Positions 36,545 to 45,346 of a stretch of 51,674 nucleotides of DNA are shown in pieces. The stretch is taken from contig CAIXDG010000004.1 in the NCBI GenBank assembly GCA_903918115.1, positions 1-51,674 on the forward strand. The letters are read 5' to 3'. A program made the position numbers and the translations under genes. A model generated the notes under the pieces. That model ran no database searches, was not told the origin of the DNA, and was given only the letters and a program-made list of their open reading frames with translations. Each line of letters opens with the position of its first letter. The first letter of the stretch is position 1. Origin of the DNA: an uncultured beta proteobacterium (GTDB lineage: Bacteria; Pseudomonadota; Gammaproteobacteria; Burkholderiales; Burkholderiaceae).

Positions 36545-37105
36545 ATGAAATTTTGTACTCGCTGTGGTTCGCCTGTCACCTTACAAGTTCCTGCCGATGA
36601 CACGCGTCCTCGCCATGTGTGTGAGGCGTGTCAGCACATTCACTATCTCAATCCCCGCAATGTCGTTGGTAGCATTCCCCTCTGGCAGGAGCAAGTTTTA
36701 CTCTGTCGACGGGCTATTGAACCGCGCTTAGGTTTCTGGACTCTGCCCGCAGGATTTTTAGAAATTGGTGAGAGCACTGCGATGGGTGCGGCCCGTGAAA
36801 CCCTCGAAGAAGCAGGTGCTGAGGTCGATATTGGGCCACTCTACGCGCTACTAAATGTGGCCCATGTAGAACAAGTTCATCTATTTTATTTAGCCCAAAT
36901 GCGTAGCGCCGATTTTTTAGCGGGCACTGAAAGTTTAGAGGTGGCGCTTTTCAATGAAGCTGATATCCCTTGGTCCGAGATTGCTTTCCCAACCGTAAAA
37001 CAAACGTTGCTCTGGTTTTTTGCTGATCGCGCTGCAGGTAAACTAGAAGCCCACTTCGCCGGCACGATGCATAGTCGAGATATCCTGCCGCACGAAAAAA
37101 TCTAG
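36545..37105 (+). CDS. Nudix hydrolase with zinc ribbon
   Basis: Nucleoside-diphosphate-X hydrolase of the group with an N-terminal zinc ribbon (C4, C7, C26, C29). The Nudix box is complete: G-x5-E-x7-RETLEEAG in the stretch from GFLEIGES to EEAGAEV (about 71-95). The length of 186 matches the YfcD/NudC-like short type often annotated as ADP-ribose or NADH pyrophosphatase. The substrate cannot be fixed. It lies 39 bases after pabB and 14 before aat, in a same-strand run. Confidence 0.9.
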   Translation: MKFCTRCGSPVTLQVPADDTRPRHVCEACQHIHYLNPRNVVGSIPLWQEQVLLCRRAIEPRLGFWTLPAGFLEIGESTAMGAARETLEEAGAEVDIGPLYALLNVAHVEQVHLFYLAQMRSADFLAGTESLEVALFNEADIPWSEIAFPTVKQTLLWFFADRAAGKLEAHFAGTMHSRDILPHEKI

Positions 37106-37119
37106 GCGGCTATAGCGCG

Positions 37120-37857
37120 ATGAGTCCCATTCCGTGGCTTGGTATAGCTGATTCCTTTCCCGATCCCAGCATCACTCCCGATCCTGATCCAGCAGTTCCT
37201 GGGCTCTTTGCAGTGAGTGAGCATATTTACCCTGGTCAATTGAGTGTGGCCTATCAACTGGGTTTATTTCCTTGGTATTCCGCTCGACAACCTGTCTTAT
37301 GGTGGTCACCCGATCCACGCATGGTGCTAGATCCTGAGCAATTTATTATCAGTAAATCCCTCCTTAAAACCCTACGCCATTTTTATCATCAGCCAAGCAC
37401 CCAAATACAAGTAGATCAGCATTTTGATGCGGTTGTAAGGGCCTGCGCCACTACCCAGCGCAAAAATCAGGATGGCACCTGGATCACCCATGAAATTATT
37501 GAGGCTTATACCGCGCTTCATGAAGCTGGGCATGCCCATAGTATTGCCGTCGTTGAATATGAGCAATTATTGGGCGGCCTTTATTGTGTTAACTTTGGTG
37601 GCATGGTCTACGGAGAGTCGATGTTTAGTCATACTGATAATGCTTCCAAGATTGCCTTGGCAACACTTTGTGCATGGTGCTACGATCGAGGTGTGAAAAT
37701 GATTGATTGCCAACAAGAAACTGCGCATCTACATTCTTTGGGTGCGCGTCCCATTGCGCGGGCTGCATTTCTTCAGCATATTCACCAAGCGATTCAACAA
37801 AACCAGACGCTGGTGCCTTGGTCTTTTGATAAAACAATTTTGCAGCGCTGGCTATGA
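37120..37857 (+). CDS. aat: Leucyl/phenylalanyl-tRNA-protein transferase Aat
   Basis: Adds Leu or Phe from tRNA to proteins with N-terminal Lys or Arg, marking them for ClpS/ClpAP degradation (N-degron pathway). Family motifs: [20 protein letters not shown] (about 48-67), TWITHEI and [19 protein letters not shown]. The length of 245 is normal. The stop codon overlaps the start of the next gene, bpt, by four bases (ATGA), so both N-degron transferases are translated together. Confidence 0.96.
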   Translation: MSPIPWLGIADSFPDPSITPDPDPAVPGLFAVSEHIYPGQLSVAYQLGLFPWYSARQPVLWWSPDPRMVLDPEQFIISKSLLKTLRHFYHQPSTQIQVDQHFDAVVRACATTQRKNQDGTWITHEIIEAYTALHEAGHAHSIAVVEYEQLLGGLYCVNFGGMVYGESMFSHTDNASKIALATLCAWCYDRGVKMIDCQQETAHLHSLGARPIARAAFLQHIHQAIQQNQTLVPWSFDKTILQRWL

Positions 37858-38630
37858 CTCAAGTTAACGAGCTACCCTTAACCGCCCTACAGTTTTATGC
37901 CACCGCACCTTACCCCTGTAGCTATTTACCTGATCGCATTGCCCGCTCGCAAGTAGCCACACCTTCTCATTCGATTCATGCGGATTTATATGGTGAACTA
38001 GTTAACGCTGGCTTTCGCCGCAGCGGTCTTTTTACTTATCGCCCCTATTGTGATCAATGCCAAGCCTGTGTGGCAACCCGCATTCCTGTCAATCTATTTA
38101 ACCCTAGCCGCAGTCAACGGCGGGCGTGGAAAAAACATGCCCACTTACAAGTTCAAGTTTTGAATTTAACGTATCAGGAAGAGCACTACGCGCTTTACCA
38201 GCACTACCAAAACCAACGTCATGCAGGTAGCGATATGGATCGTGACGATGAAGACCAGTACCGTCAATTTTTATTACAAAGTAGAGTGAACTCACGGCTG
38301 ATCGAATTTCGTGATGGGCCGAGCGGCGAACATCCTGGCCGTTTACGCATGGTCAGCATGATTGACATCCTCGAACAAGGGCTGTCTTCGGTCTATACTT
38401 TTTTTGATACAAACGAACCAGCCACTAGCTTTGGTACCTTCAGCGTGCTGTGGCAAATTAGTCAAGCCCAGGAACTAGGCTTAAGCTATCTCTATTTAGG
38501 TTACTACATTCAAGCCAGTAAAAAAATGGCGTACAAAGCGAAATTTCAACCGCTTGAAGGCTTAATTAATGAGCAATGGCAATCCTTAGTCCCGGCTGCA
38601 GTTCAACCTGCAACTAAGCTATCGCCATGA
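37854..38630 (+). CDS. bpt: Bacterial aspartate/glutamate leucyltransferase Bpt
   Basis: ATE1-related transferase that adds Leu to N-terminal Asp or Glu, feeding the same ClpS pathway as Aat. Conserved elements: PCSYLPDR (about 21-28), [26 protein letters not shown] with its cysteine motif (CDQCQAC), and the C-terminal [19 protein letters not shown]. The length of 258 is normal. It overlaps aat by four bases upstream and pyrD by four bases downstream. The arginyl-transferase name is often given to this family but leucyl transfer is the known bacterial activity. Confidence 0.93.
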   Translation: MTQVNELPLTALQFYATAPYPCSYLPDRIARSQVATPSHSIHADLYGELVNAGFRRSGLFTYRPYCDQCQACVATRIPVNLFNPSRSQRRAWKKHAHLQVQVLNLTYQEEHYALYQHYQNQRHAGSDMDRDDEDQYRQFLLQSRVNSRLIEFRDGPSGEHPGRLRMVSMIDILEQGLSSVYTFFDTNEPATSFGTFSVLWQISQAQELGLSYLYLGYYIQASKKMAYKAKFQPLEGLINEQWQSLVPAAVQPATKLSP

Positions 38631-39664
38631 TTGACGTTTATGCATTACTGCGCCCTTGCCTATTCTCGGTTGGCGCCGAGCAAGCGCATAACTTCACCCT
38701 AGAAAACTTAGACCGTGCCGAGCGCTTGGGATTATTAAGGCATGTTATTCCGACTGTTCCCCCAAATCCACAGCGCCTCTGTGGCCTCACTTTTCCTAAT
38801 CCCGTTGGCCTGGCTGCGGGGCTCGATAAAGATGGCCGCCACATTGACGCTTTAGCACGCTTAGGTTTTGGTTTTTTAGAAATTGGTACTGTGACACCTC
38901 GCCCACAACCAGGCAATCCTCAGCCACGCATGTTCCGCATCCCCGCAGCTCAAGCTCTCATTAACCGCATGGGCTTTAATAATGATGGCGTGGTTGCTTG
39001 CGTAGAGCGTGTTCGACAATCCCAATTTTGGCAAACGGGCGGTGTTATTGGCCTCAACATTGGCAAAAATGCGACGACGCCAATTGAAGATGCGGCCGCA
39101 GACTATATCGAGGCAATGACGGCAGTCTATGCAGTGGCCTCTTACATCACCATTAATATATCTTCGCCAAATACGGCCAACTTGCGTTCCCTCCAAACAG
39201 AAGCGCCATTGCGTGCTCTCCTGGCGCGCTTAAGTGAAACGCGCGAGCGCTTAGCCGATCAATTTGGCTTAAAAAAGCCACTTTTTCTAAAAATTGCCCC
39301 TGACTTAACGACCAGTGATGTGGCTTTTATAGCCAACTTACTAGTGGAATATGGCATCGATGCAGTGATTGCTGGCAATACTACGACTTTGCGCGATGGC
39401 GTTCAAGGACGCGAACACGCTGAAGAAATGGGTGGCCTCTCCGGCGCTCCACTCCAAGAGCTATCCAATCAACTTATTACCCGCTTACACGCCCAATTAC
39501 AAAACCAAATTCCGATTATTGGCGTTGGTGGCATTCTGTCAGGTAAAGATGCGGAAGCAAAAATAGCCGCTGGTGCACAGCTGATTCAGCTTTATACGGG
39601 GCTTATTTATCGCGGTCCAAGCCTTATTAGCGCGTGCGCGAGGGCCTTGGCTCACAGGCACTAA
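38627..39664 (+). CDS. pyrD: Dihydroorotate dehydrogenase (quinone) PyrD
   Basis: Class 2, membrane-associated flavoenzyme of pyrimidine synthesis that passes electrons to ubiquinone. The catalytic serine is S180 in [15 protein letters not shown]. The N-terminal amphipathic helix region (1-40) that touches the membrane, the FMN site [12 protein letters not shown] (59-70), and C-terminal [11 protein letters not shown] and LIQLYTG are present. The length of 345 is standard. It begins inside the last codon of bpt. Confidence 0.96.
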   Translation: MIDVYALLRPCLFSVGAEQAHNFTLENLDRAERLGLLRHVIPTVPPNPQRLCGLTFPNPVGLAAGLDKDGRHIDALARLGFGFLEIGTVTPRPQPGNPQPRMFRIPAAQALINRMGFNNDGVVACVERVRQSQFWQTGGVIGLNIGKNATTPIEDAAADYIEAMTAVYAVASYITINISSPNTANLRSLQTEAPLRALLARLSETRERLADQFGLKKPLFLKIAPDLTTSDVAFIANLLVEYGIDAVIAGNTTTLRDGVQGREHAEEMGGLSGAPLQELSNQLITRLHAQLQNQIPIIGVGGILSGKDAEAKIAAGAQLIQLYTGLIYRGPSLISACARALAHRH

Positions 39665-39702
39665 AACTGCTGTTATAAAATTTGATTTCACAATATGCAA
39701 TC

Positions 39703-39731
39703 GTAGCAAGAATCGCTACAATAAGGGCATG
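39703..39731 (+). promoter_or_regulatory. Inverted repeat before the IclR-type gene
   Basis: GTAGC (39703-39707) and GCTAC (39715-39719) form an inverted repeat with a 7-base spacer, directly before the start of the IclR-type regulator. The second arm runs into TACAAT (39717-39722), which could be a -10 element, but I find no matching -35. AAGGG (39723-39727) sits only one base from the ATG, too close for an ideal ribosome site. It may be an autoregulatory operator. Arms of five bases occur often by chance. Confidence 0.25.
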
Positions 39732-40538
39732 CCGAACATCAAGCCAGCGAAAACGCCCAAAGCCACAGGTGAAGTGGGTAAAACTGCTATTCAAGTGGTT
39801 GAACGCATGATGAATTTGCTAGATGCCTTAGCCGAGCAAGAGGAAGCGAGCCCACTCAAAGTGCTAGCCGAGCAAACTGGTCTGCATTCCTCAACCGCGC
39901 ATCGCATTCTCAATGACTTAGTCGCGTGTCGCCTGGTCGAACGGGGTGATGGTGGCACGTATCGATTGGGGCTGAAACTGTTAGAGTTGGGCAACTTGGT
40001 TAAAGCACGCTTATCGGTGCGTGAAGCGGCCCAAATACCCATGCGTTCCCTGCATAAACTGACCGGCGAAACCGTTAATCTTTCACTGCGCCAAGGGGAT
40101 GAGATTATTTACGTCGATCGCGCCTACAGTGAACGTTCAGGTATGCAAGTAGTACGCGCAATTGGTGGGCGGGCACCCCTTCATCTAACCTCGGTGGGTA
40201 AACTCTTTTTAGCAAGTGATGAAGCGCCGCAAGTTCGTGCCTACGCAACCCGTACTGGTTTAACGGGCCATACTCGCAATAGCATTACCGAAATCAATAC
40301 GCTTGAAACTGAACTGAGTAAAGCAAAAAAATTAGGTCACGCCCGCGACGATGAAGAACTCGAGTTAGGAGTCAGTTGCTTGGCTGCCGGCATCTTTGAC
40401 GATAGTGGGAAATTAGTTGCCGGCTTATCGTTAAGCGCCCCTACCGATCGTATGCAGGCAGACTGGCTAAAGGCGCTCCAAGAAACAGCGGTACAAATCT
40501 CTCGCGGACTTGGTTTTAAACCTAAACCAAGTCATTAA
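39729..40538 (+). CDS. IclR family transcriptional regulator
   Basis: Predicted one-component regulator of 269 residues. The N-terminal winged HTH (about 18-80) includes LKVLAEQTGLHSSTAHRILNDLV. The C-terminal IclR effector domain (about 95-265) includes SVGKLFLAS and the conserved GVSCLAAGIFD. A short Lys/Pro-rich leader precedes the HTH. It stands apart from pyrD by 64 bases and converges on the endopeptidase gene, so there is no obvious target operon beside it. The ligand is unknown; IclR proteins often control aromatic or glyoxylate metabolism. Confidence 0.9.
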   Translation: MPNIKPAKTPKATGEVGKTAIQVVERMMNLLDALAEQEEASPLKVLAEQTGLHSSTAHRILNDLVACRLVERGDGGTYRLGLKLLELGNLVKARLSVREAAQIPMRSLHKLTGETVNLSLRQGDEIIYVDRAYSERSGMQVVRAIGGRAPLHLTSVGKLFLASDEAPQVRAYATRTGLTGHTRNSITEINTLETELSKAKKLGHARDDEELELGVSCLAAGIFDDSGKLVAGLSLSAPTDRMQADWLKALQETAVQISRGLGFKPKPSH

Positions 40539-40553
40539 AGTCATTTTCTAGCC

Positions 40554-41666
40554 TTACATTAATTGGCGTTTAGCCGGCGCCGCGCCTGAGGGCATCCGTT
40601 CATACCAATCTCGCACCCGTTCGGCATCAGCAAAGCGTGACTGCGTGCCAACAGAATCTAAAAAAACCAGTAGTAGCGGCACACCATTGACTCGTGCTTG
40701 CATTACTAAACACTTACCAGCCGCATTAATAAAGCCCGTTTTTTGCAAGCCAATGTCCATATTACCAGAGCGCACTAAGCGATTGGTATTTAAAAATTTT
40801 TGTGGCCGATTATTAATCACAATCGTTTGTTCGGGCAATATAGAAAACTCACGAATTAATTTATATTGATACGCAGCACTTAACATCCGCGTTAAATCCT
40901 CAGCACTAGCCACATTTTCACTCATTAAGCCCGTAGGGTCAGCGTATTTAGAATTTGCCATTCCCAACTCTTTAGCCTTGCGATTCATTGCTGCAACAAA
41001 CGCATTCATGCCGCCAGGATAGTTGCGCCCAAGGGTATAAGCAGCCCGATTTTCTGAAGACATGAGGGCTAAACGTAAAAAATCTTCACGACTAAATGCA
41101 GAACCTAAAGCGATACGGGAATGCTTGTAACTTTGCACATCCTCTGCATTAATCACTAAAATTTCATCGAGTGGTAATTTTGCATCAAGCACCACCATCG
41201 CCGTCATCAGCTTAGTAATCGAGGCAATGGGTAAACTCACATTTGGATTTTTCTCGAAAATAACTTCTTTTGTATCTTGATTCACGACTAAAGCCACACT
41301 TGACTTCAAACTTAATTCATCATGCTGACCACGCAAACCCAAGGCTGTCGCAAAGGAGGGTCGAGCAACTTCAGCAACTGCACCTGCCGGGGGCTGACGG
41401 GTCACTGTGATGCGCACCCGCTTCGGCTTTTTAGCCACGATAACTTTAGTACTGGCTTTGGGTGTTGCTTTATTACTTGCTGCTGCAACAGGGGCGGCGG
41501 CCTGTGTAGGGGATTTTTTCTTACTAGTTGTGTTGTTATTTTGTGCGCAAGCGGGGTTACCAACAAAACTACTCAAAACGATAAAGGAGAAAACGCCTGC
41601 GGTGCAAAGACACCGCCTCTGAAATACGGCTAAACGCTGCACACTAAAAATAAATTGAAAACCCAT
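40554..41666 (-). CDS. pbpG: D-alanyl-D-alanine endopeptidase PbpG (PBP7-like)
   Basis: Periplasmic penicillin-binding protein that cuts peptide cross-links in peptidoglycan (peptidase S11). The active-site motifs are complete: SxxK at S149-K152 (SITK), SxN at S204-N206 (SEN) and KTG at 309-311. A signal peptide covers about 1-41 (cleavage after ACA), followed by a Lys/Ala/Pro-rich spacer (about 42-100). The ATG at 41666 is chosen over a TTG just upstream. No C-terminal membrane-anchoring helix or PBP5-type domain is seen, which favours the PbpG group over DacA/DacC. Confidence 0.9.
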   Translation of the reverse strand: MGFQFIFSVQRLAVFQRRCLCTAGVFSFIVLSSFVGNPACAQNNNTTSKKKSPTQAAAPVAAASNKATPKASTKVIVAKKPKRVRITVTRQPPAGAVAEVARPSFATALGLRGQHDELSLKSSVALVVNQDTKEVIFEKNPNVSLPIASITKLMTAMVVLDAKLPLDEILVINAEDVQSYKHSRIALGSAFSREDFLRLALMSSENRAAYTLGRNYPGGMNAFVAAMNRKAKELGMANSKYADPTGLMSENVASAEDLTRMLSAAYQYKLIREFSILPEQTIVINNRPQKFLNTNRLVRSGNMDIGLQKTGFINAAGKCLVMQARVNGVPLLLVFLDSVGTQSRFADAERVRDWYERMPSGAAPAKRQLM

Positions 41667-41759
41667 CAAGACAACTTTCTTTCTACCTGAATCACAGCAT
41701 GATAAATACTTTTTAAACTGAGCAATCTATTTATACAAACCAACCCAAAAAAAACAGCC

Positions 41760-42611
41760 CTAGGGCAAAATGACTTTTGCTTTTTGATTCACCATCAGCA
41801 CGCCTGCCATGGTTAAAAGAATGCCGATTAGCATGAGAATCGTTAACGGCTCATCAAACCCAATCCAAGCCATTACTGCAGTCGTTGGCGGGGTTAAATA
41901 CAACAAACTGGTTACCCGGGTAGCTGTACCCTTACGAATTAATAAAAATAACAAACTCACCGAACCAATCGATAAGGGCACAATTGCCCATACTAGGGCA
42001 ATCACAACAGGCCAATTCCACACCATCTTGCCAGTTTCAAATACAGCGGCCGTAATCGCGGTCAGCACCGCGGCGACGGCAAACTGAATGAGTGATCCAG
42101 CGCGTAAATCAAAGCTGGCACAAAACTTTTTCTGGTACATGGTGCCAAGCGTAATCGATAGTAAGGCGCCAAAAATCAGCAGATAACTCGCTACTGGTAA
42201 GTGCACGAAAAGGGTCTTTTCAAACACCACAAAAGCTACGCCGGTAAAACCTAAAGCCAAACCAAGCCATTGCCACGGGGTTACATGCTCAGACACCCAT
42301 GCAGACCACCAGGCCGTTAAGATCGGTTGCAAACCTACTATGAGGGCGGCTAGGCCCGCACTCATACCAAAGCGTACCGCACACCAAACTCCCAGCAGAT
42401 AACCAAACTGTAATAAGGCGCCTGCCACGCCAATATGTCCAGCTAAAGGCCATTTGGGCCAAACAGGGCGCCAAATGAAGCTGAGGATACTCATAGCTAA
42501 TAAGACTCCCATGAAGCGCCAAAGCAAAAAGGTAGCCGGCTCGACATAAGGCATGCTGAGGCGAGCAATAATGAAGCCGGTACTCCAAAGGAGGACAAAA
42601 ATGGGCCCCAT
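41760..42611 (-). CDS. EamA/DMT family transporter
   Basis: Inner-membrane drug/metabolite transporter with two EamA repeats and about ten hydrophobic helices. Each repeat ends in the typical pattern (GLQPILTAWWSAWVSEHVTPWQW, then PPTTAVMAWIGFDEPLTILM), where the acidic residue marks the repeat end. The frame is open from an ATG at 42635, but the ATG at 42611 has the ribosome site AGAGG five bases upstream and starts right at the first membrane helix, so it is preferred (283 residues). The substrate cannot be inferred. A ten-base palindrome over the stop codon plus eight T may help termination. Confidence 0.88.
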   Translation of the reverse strand: MGPIFVLLWSTGFIIARLSMPYVEPATFLLWRFMGVLLAMSILSFIWRPVWPKWPLAGHIGVAGALLQFGYLLGVWCAVRFGMSAGLAALIVGLQPILTAWWSAWVSEHVTPWQWLGLALGFTGVAFVVFEKTLFVHLPVASYLLIFGALLSITLGTMYQKKFCASFDLRAGSLIQFAVAAVLTAITAAVFETGKMVWNWPVVIALVWAIVPLSIGSVSLLFLLIRKGTATRVTSLLYLTPPTTAVMAWIGFDEPLTILMLIGILLTMAGVLMVNQKAKVILP

Positions 42612-42783
42612 GGTGGCCTCTAGTGAAAAGCGCATCGCGTTAATTGGCTGCTACTAGAAGCAAAAAAAGGATCATGGTGGGTATTTTAGGCGCAAACCCT
42701 AAATCGGCCTTTTTTGTTAAAGATGTTTACCTTATCTATGTATTTACTTGATATCATTCAATTTTTTAAAATTAGCGACAAAT

Positions 42784-42825
42784 AAATCAATAATTGTTGC
42801 ATCGCATCAATTATTGATTTACAAT
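42784..42825 (+). promoter_or_regulatory. Phasin promoter with long palindromic operator (PhaR-like)
   Basis: A perfect 13-base inverted repeat (AAATCAATAATTG at 42784-42796, CAATTATTGATTT at 42808-42820) is separated by 11 bases that contain a further TGC-ATC-GCA. It overlaps a good sigma-70 promoter: TTGCAT (42797-42802), 17 bases, TACAAT (42820-42825). Transcription would start near 42832. From memory, the Ralstonia PhaR repressor of phaP binds a GCA(A/C)(A/C)AA(A/T)T-type repeat; the bottom strand here reads GCAACAATTATT. The assignment to PhaR is inference. Confidence 0.65.
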
Positions 42826-42851
42826 TATAAAAATTAGATGCATAACCCTCG

Positions 42852-42891
42852 GGCTAATAAGACAATAAAAGATTGTCATCAGCCTTTTTAT
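42852..42891 (+). other. Leader hairpin upstream of phasin
   Basis: In the predicted untranslated leader, GACAAT (42861-42866) and ATTGTC (42872-42877) form a 6-bp stem with a 5-base loop, flanked by GGCT and AGCC (42852-42855 and 42881-42884), which can pair across an asymmetric internal loop. A T-rich run (42885-42891) follows. It may stabilise the mRNA 5' end or act as a weak attenuator. The ribosome site GGAG lies further on, at about 42906, and is not sequestered. Confidence 0.35.
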
Positions 42892-42916
42892 TAATTAAAA
42901 AAAACGGAGAGCAACC

Positions 42917-43480
42917 ATGAACCTGACCCCAGAACAATTAGCAGCAGCCCAAAAAGCAAATCTAGAAACTTTAAGTGGCCTCACCGGTCAAGCCTTAAAA
43001 AGCATTGAGAAATTAGTTGAGCTGAATATGCAAATTGCAAAATCGAGTCTTACTGATAGCTTAGGTAATGCAAAAAAGGCCTTAGAAATTAAAGATATTC
43101 AGCAACTGCTCGCCCACCAAGCAGATACAGTAAAGCCAATGGCTGAAAAAATTATGGCTTATAGCCGTCACCTCTATGACTTAGCTCATGAGACCCAAAG
43201 CTCCTTTAGCCAATCTGCAGAAGCAGAAATTCAAGCAAGTCAAAAGAAAATTCAATCCATGGTAGATGAATGGGCTAAAAGTGCTCCTGCGGGATCTGAG
43301 GCAGCTGTAAACGCAATGAAGCAAGCCATCGCCTCAGCGAGTACCGTATTTGAAAATAGCCAAAAAGCAGTTAAGCATGCGATTGATATTGCGCAAACCA
43401 ATTTAAACACTGCCGCCGACAATGTTATGCAAGCAGCTGATAAAGCAGTAAAGTCAGCAAAGGGTGGCAAAAGTAAGTAA
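42917..43480 (+). CDS. phaP: Phasin family protein (PHA granule-associated)
   Basis: Small amphipathic helical protein of 187 residues that coats polyhydroxyalkanoate granules. The N-terminal half matches the phasin_2 family pattern (LTPEQLAAAQKANLETLSGL, then a long helix around 25-70). The whole protein is Ala/Lys/Gln-rich with coiled-coil character and ends in a lysine-rich tail (KSAKGGKSK). No signal peptide. Ribosome site CGGAGAG is good. It is monocistronic, with its own promoter and terminator, as expected for an abundant protein. A PHA synthase is not in the window, so granule formation is inferred. Confidence 0.9.
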   Translation: MNLTPEQLAAAQKANLETLSGLTGQALKSIEKLVELNMQIAKSSLTDSLGNAKKALEIKDIQQLLAHQADTVKPMAEKIMAYSRHLYDLAHETQSSFSQSAEAEIQASQKKIQSMVDEWAKSAPAGSEAAVNAMKQAIASASTVFENSQKAVKHAIDIAQTNLNTAADNVMQAADKAVKSAKGGKSK

Positions 43481-43515
43481 GCTACTTCAAACTGCTATTG
43501 ATTAGCAAAACGATT

Positions 43516-43541
43516 AAGCCCAGGATTCTCTGGGCTTTTTT
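43516..43541 (+). terminator. Rho-independent terminator of the phasin gene
   Basis: Perfect 8-bp stem AAGCCCAG (43516-43523) / CTGGGCTT (43530-43537) with a 6-base loop, running into six T (43536-43541). It starts 35 bases after the phasin stop. It also touches the stop codon of lpdA on the other strand, where the same hairpin is followed by a looser T-rich stretch, so it may serve both converging genes. Confidence 0.92.
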
Positions 43542-45337
43542 CATTTCTTCCGCTGCGCTGGTAAATCAGTGCACGAGCCATGTTGCACTTCGGCGGCTAG
43601 GCCAATTGTTTCACCCAAAGTAGGATGTGGATGAATCGTTTTACCAATATCAATCGCGTCGGCACCCAATTCAATCGCTAAACACACCTCACCAATTAAA
43701 TCGCCAGCGTGTGTACCAACAATACCGCCGCCAATAATGCGATGGGTGGTGGCATCAAAGAGTAATTTAGTAAAGCCTTCATCGCGACCGTTGGCAATCG
43801 CCCGGCCACTTGCCGCCCAAGGGAAGATGCCTTTTTCATAAGCAACGCCTTGCGCCTTGCACTGCTCTTCTGTTAAGCCAGCCCAAGCAACTTCGGGGTC
43901 GGTGTAGGCAACTGAAGGAATTTGCTTAGCATCAAAATACGATTTTTGGCCAGCAGCTGCTTCCGCCGCGACATGCCCTTCATGGACAGCTTTATGGGCC
44001 AGCATGGGTTGCCCTACTAAATCACCAATCGCAAAAATGTTCGGTACATTGGTGCGCATTTGTTTATCAACTGCAATAAATCCGCGCTCATCCACCTGCA
44101 CGCCGGCTAAAGCAGCGTCAATTTTTTTGCCGTTCGGTGTTCGCCCTACTGCTACTAATACTAAATCGTAACTTTGCGGGGTGGCAGGAGCATGCTCACC
44201 TTCAAATGTAACTTCAATGCCAGTTGGCTTTGCCTCTGCCTTGGCAGCACGGGTCTTTAAGAAAATATGTTCGAAACGCCCTGCATTCTGTTTTTCCCAA
44301 ACCTTTTCTAAATCCCGATCAGCGCCAGCCATAAGGCCGTCTAACATTTCTACAATATCGATCTTAGAACCGAGGGCACTATAAACGGTCGCCATCTCCA
44401 GGCCTATGATGCCGCCGCCAATCACCAGCATCCGTTTGGGAATACTCGTTAATTGCAATGCGCCAGTGCTATCTACAATCCGTGGGTCGCTTGGTAAAAA
44501 TGGTAAATGGACCGGCTGACTACCCACTGCAATAATCGCTTTTTGAAAACGGATCACTTCTTGTTCGCCACTTAAATCTTTACCATCGCCACGAGTTAAA
44601 TGAACGAGCACATGATTTGCGTCAAGAAAGTGCCCCACTCCCCGCACAATAGTCACCTTACGGGCCTTGGCCATTCCTGCCAAACCAGTCGTTAACTTAC
44701 CAATGACGGATTCTTTATAAGTGCGTAATTCAGGGAGGTCAATTTCCGGAGCGCTATAGCGAACGCCATGACGAGAAATAGATTTCACTTCATCCATCAC
44801 TGCGGCGGTATGGAGTAACGCTTTTGAAGGAATACAGCCCACATTCAAACAAACGCCACCTAAGGCCGCATACCGCTCTAGCAAAATTGTTTTCATGCCT
44901 AAATCAGCGCTACGAAAGGCGGCGCTATATCCTCCAGGCCCAGCACCCAAAACCAGAACTTCACATTCATGCTGTACTGCGCCGCTATATTGCCCGGTTG
45001 GTCTAGGCGCTGAAGCTGAAGTAGTAGCCGTCGGTAATGGCGCTGCCTGCGTAGGCGACTGGGTAGGTTTCTCAGCCGGTGCCGCAGAAGATGCTGCTGC
45101 AGTGACCTCGATCTCGCCAATCACTGTACCCTTACCGACTTTATCGCCTAACTTAATTGCTAAGCTCACGATTGTTCCAGCGAGTTCTGCTGGAACTTCC
45201 ATCGTGGCTTTATCTGACTCTAAAATAAATAAGGGCTGTTCTTTTTCAACAACATCGCCTACCTTTACCAGCACTTCAATTACTGGCACATCAGCATAAT
45301 CGCCAATATCAGGCACTATTAGGGCTTGCTTGCTCAT
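43541..45337 (-). CDS. lpdA: Dihydrolipoyl dehydrogenase (E3) with N-terminal lipoyl domain
   Basis: E3 component of pyruvate dehydrogenase: reoxidises dihydrolipoamide and reduces NAD. Order: lipoyl domain (1-80, lipoylated K43 in ESDKATMEVPA), Ala/Pro/Thr linker (about 80-120), FAD motif VLGAGPGGYSAA (about 129-140), redox disulfide C163/C168 (GVCLNVGCIPSK), a second dinucleotide fold with IGGGIIGLE, and the C-terminal HPHPTLGE with the base His/Glu. At 598 residues it is about 120 longer than the usual E3 because of the lipoyl domain, a form known from Ralstonia and Neisseria. It lies 9 bases after aceF. Confidence 0.95.
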   Translation of the reverse strand: MSKQALIVPDIGDYADVPVIEVLVKVGDVVEKEQPLFILESDKATMEVPAELAGTIVSLAIKLGDKVGKGTVIGEIEVTAAASSAAPAEKPTQSPTQAAPLPTATTSASAPRPTGQYSGAVQHECEVLVLGAGPGGYSAAFRSADLGMKTILLERYAALGGVCLNVGCIPSKALLHTAAVMDEVKSISRHGVRYSAPEIDLPELRTYKESVIGKLTTGLAGMAKARKVTIVRGVGHFLDANHVLVHLTRGDGKDLSGEQEVIRFQKAIIAVGSQPVHLPFLPSDPRIVDSTGALQLTSIPKRMLVIGGGIIGLEMATVYSALGSKIDIVEMLDGLMAGADRDLEKVWEKQNAGRFEHIFLKTRAAKAEAKPTGIEVTFEGEHAPATPQSYDLVLVAVGRTPNGKKIDAALAGVQVDERGFIAVDKQMRTNVPNIFAIGDLVGQPMLAHKAVHEGHVAAEAAAGQKSYFDAKQIPSVAYTDPEVAWAGLTEEQCKAQGVAYEKGIFPWAASGRAIANGRDEGFTKLLFDATTHRIIGGGIVGTHAGDLIGEVCLAIELGADAIDIGKTIHPHPTLGETIGLAAEVQHGSCTDLPAQRKK

Positions 45338-45346
45338 CGATGTTCC

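Noticed and set aside
41747-41766. Palindrome GCCCTAGGGC over the EamA stop codon with a run of eight T on the minus strand
   Set aside because: Without unpaired loop bases the hairpin stem is only about three pairs; too weak to call a terminator.
42612-42635. Upstream ATG of the EamA transporter
   Set aside because: No ribosome site precedes it, whereas the ATG at 42611 has AGAGG at the right distance and begins at the first membrane helix.
44895-45299. Open plus-strand frame of 134 codons opposite lpdA
   Set aside because: Lies opposite the lipoyl domain and Ala/Pro linker; a long antisense frame is expected there from codon bias.
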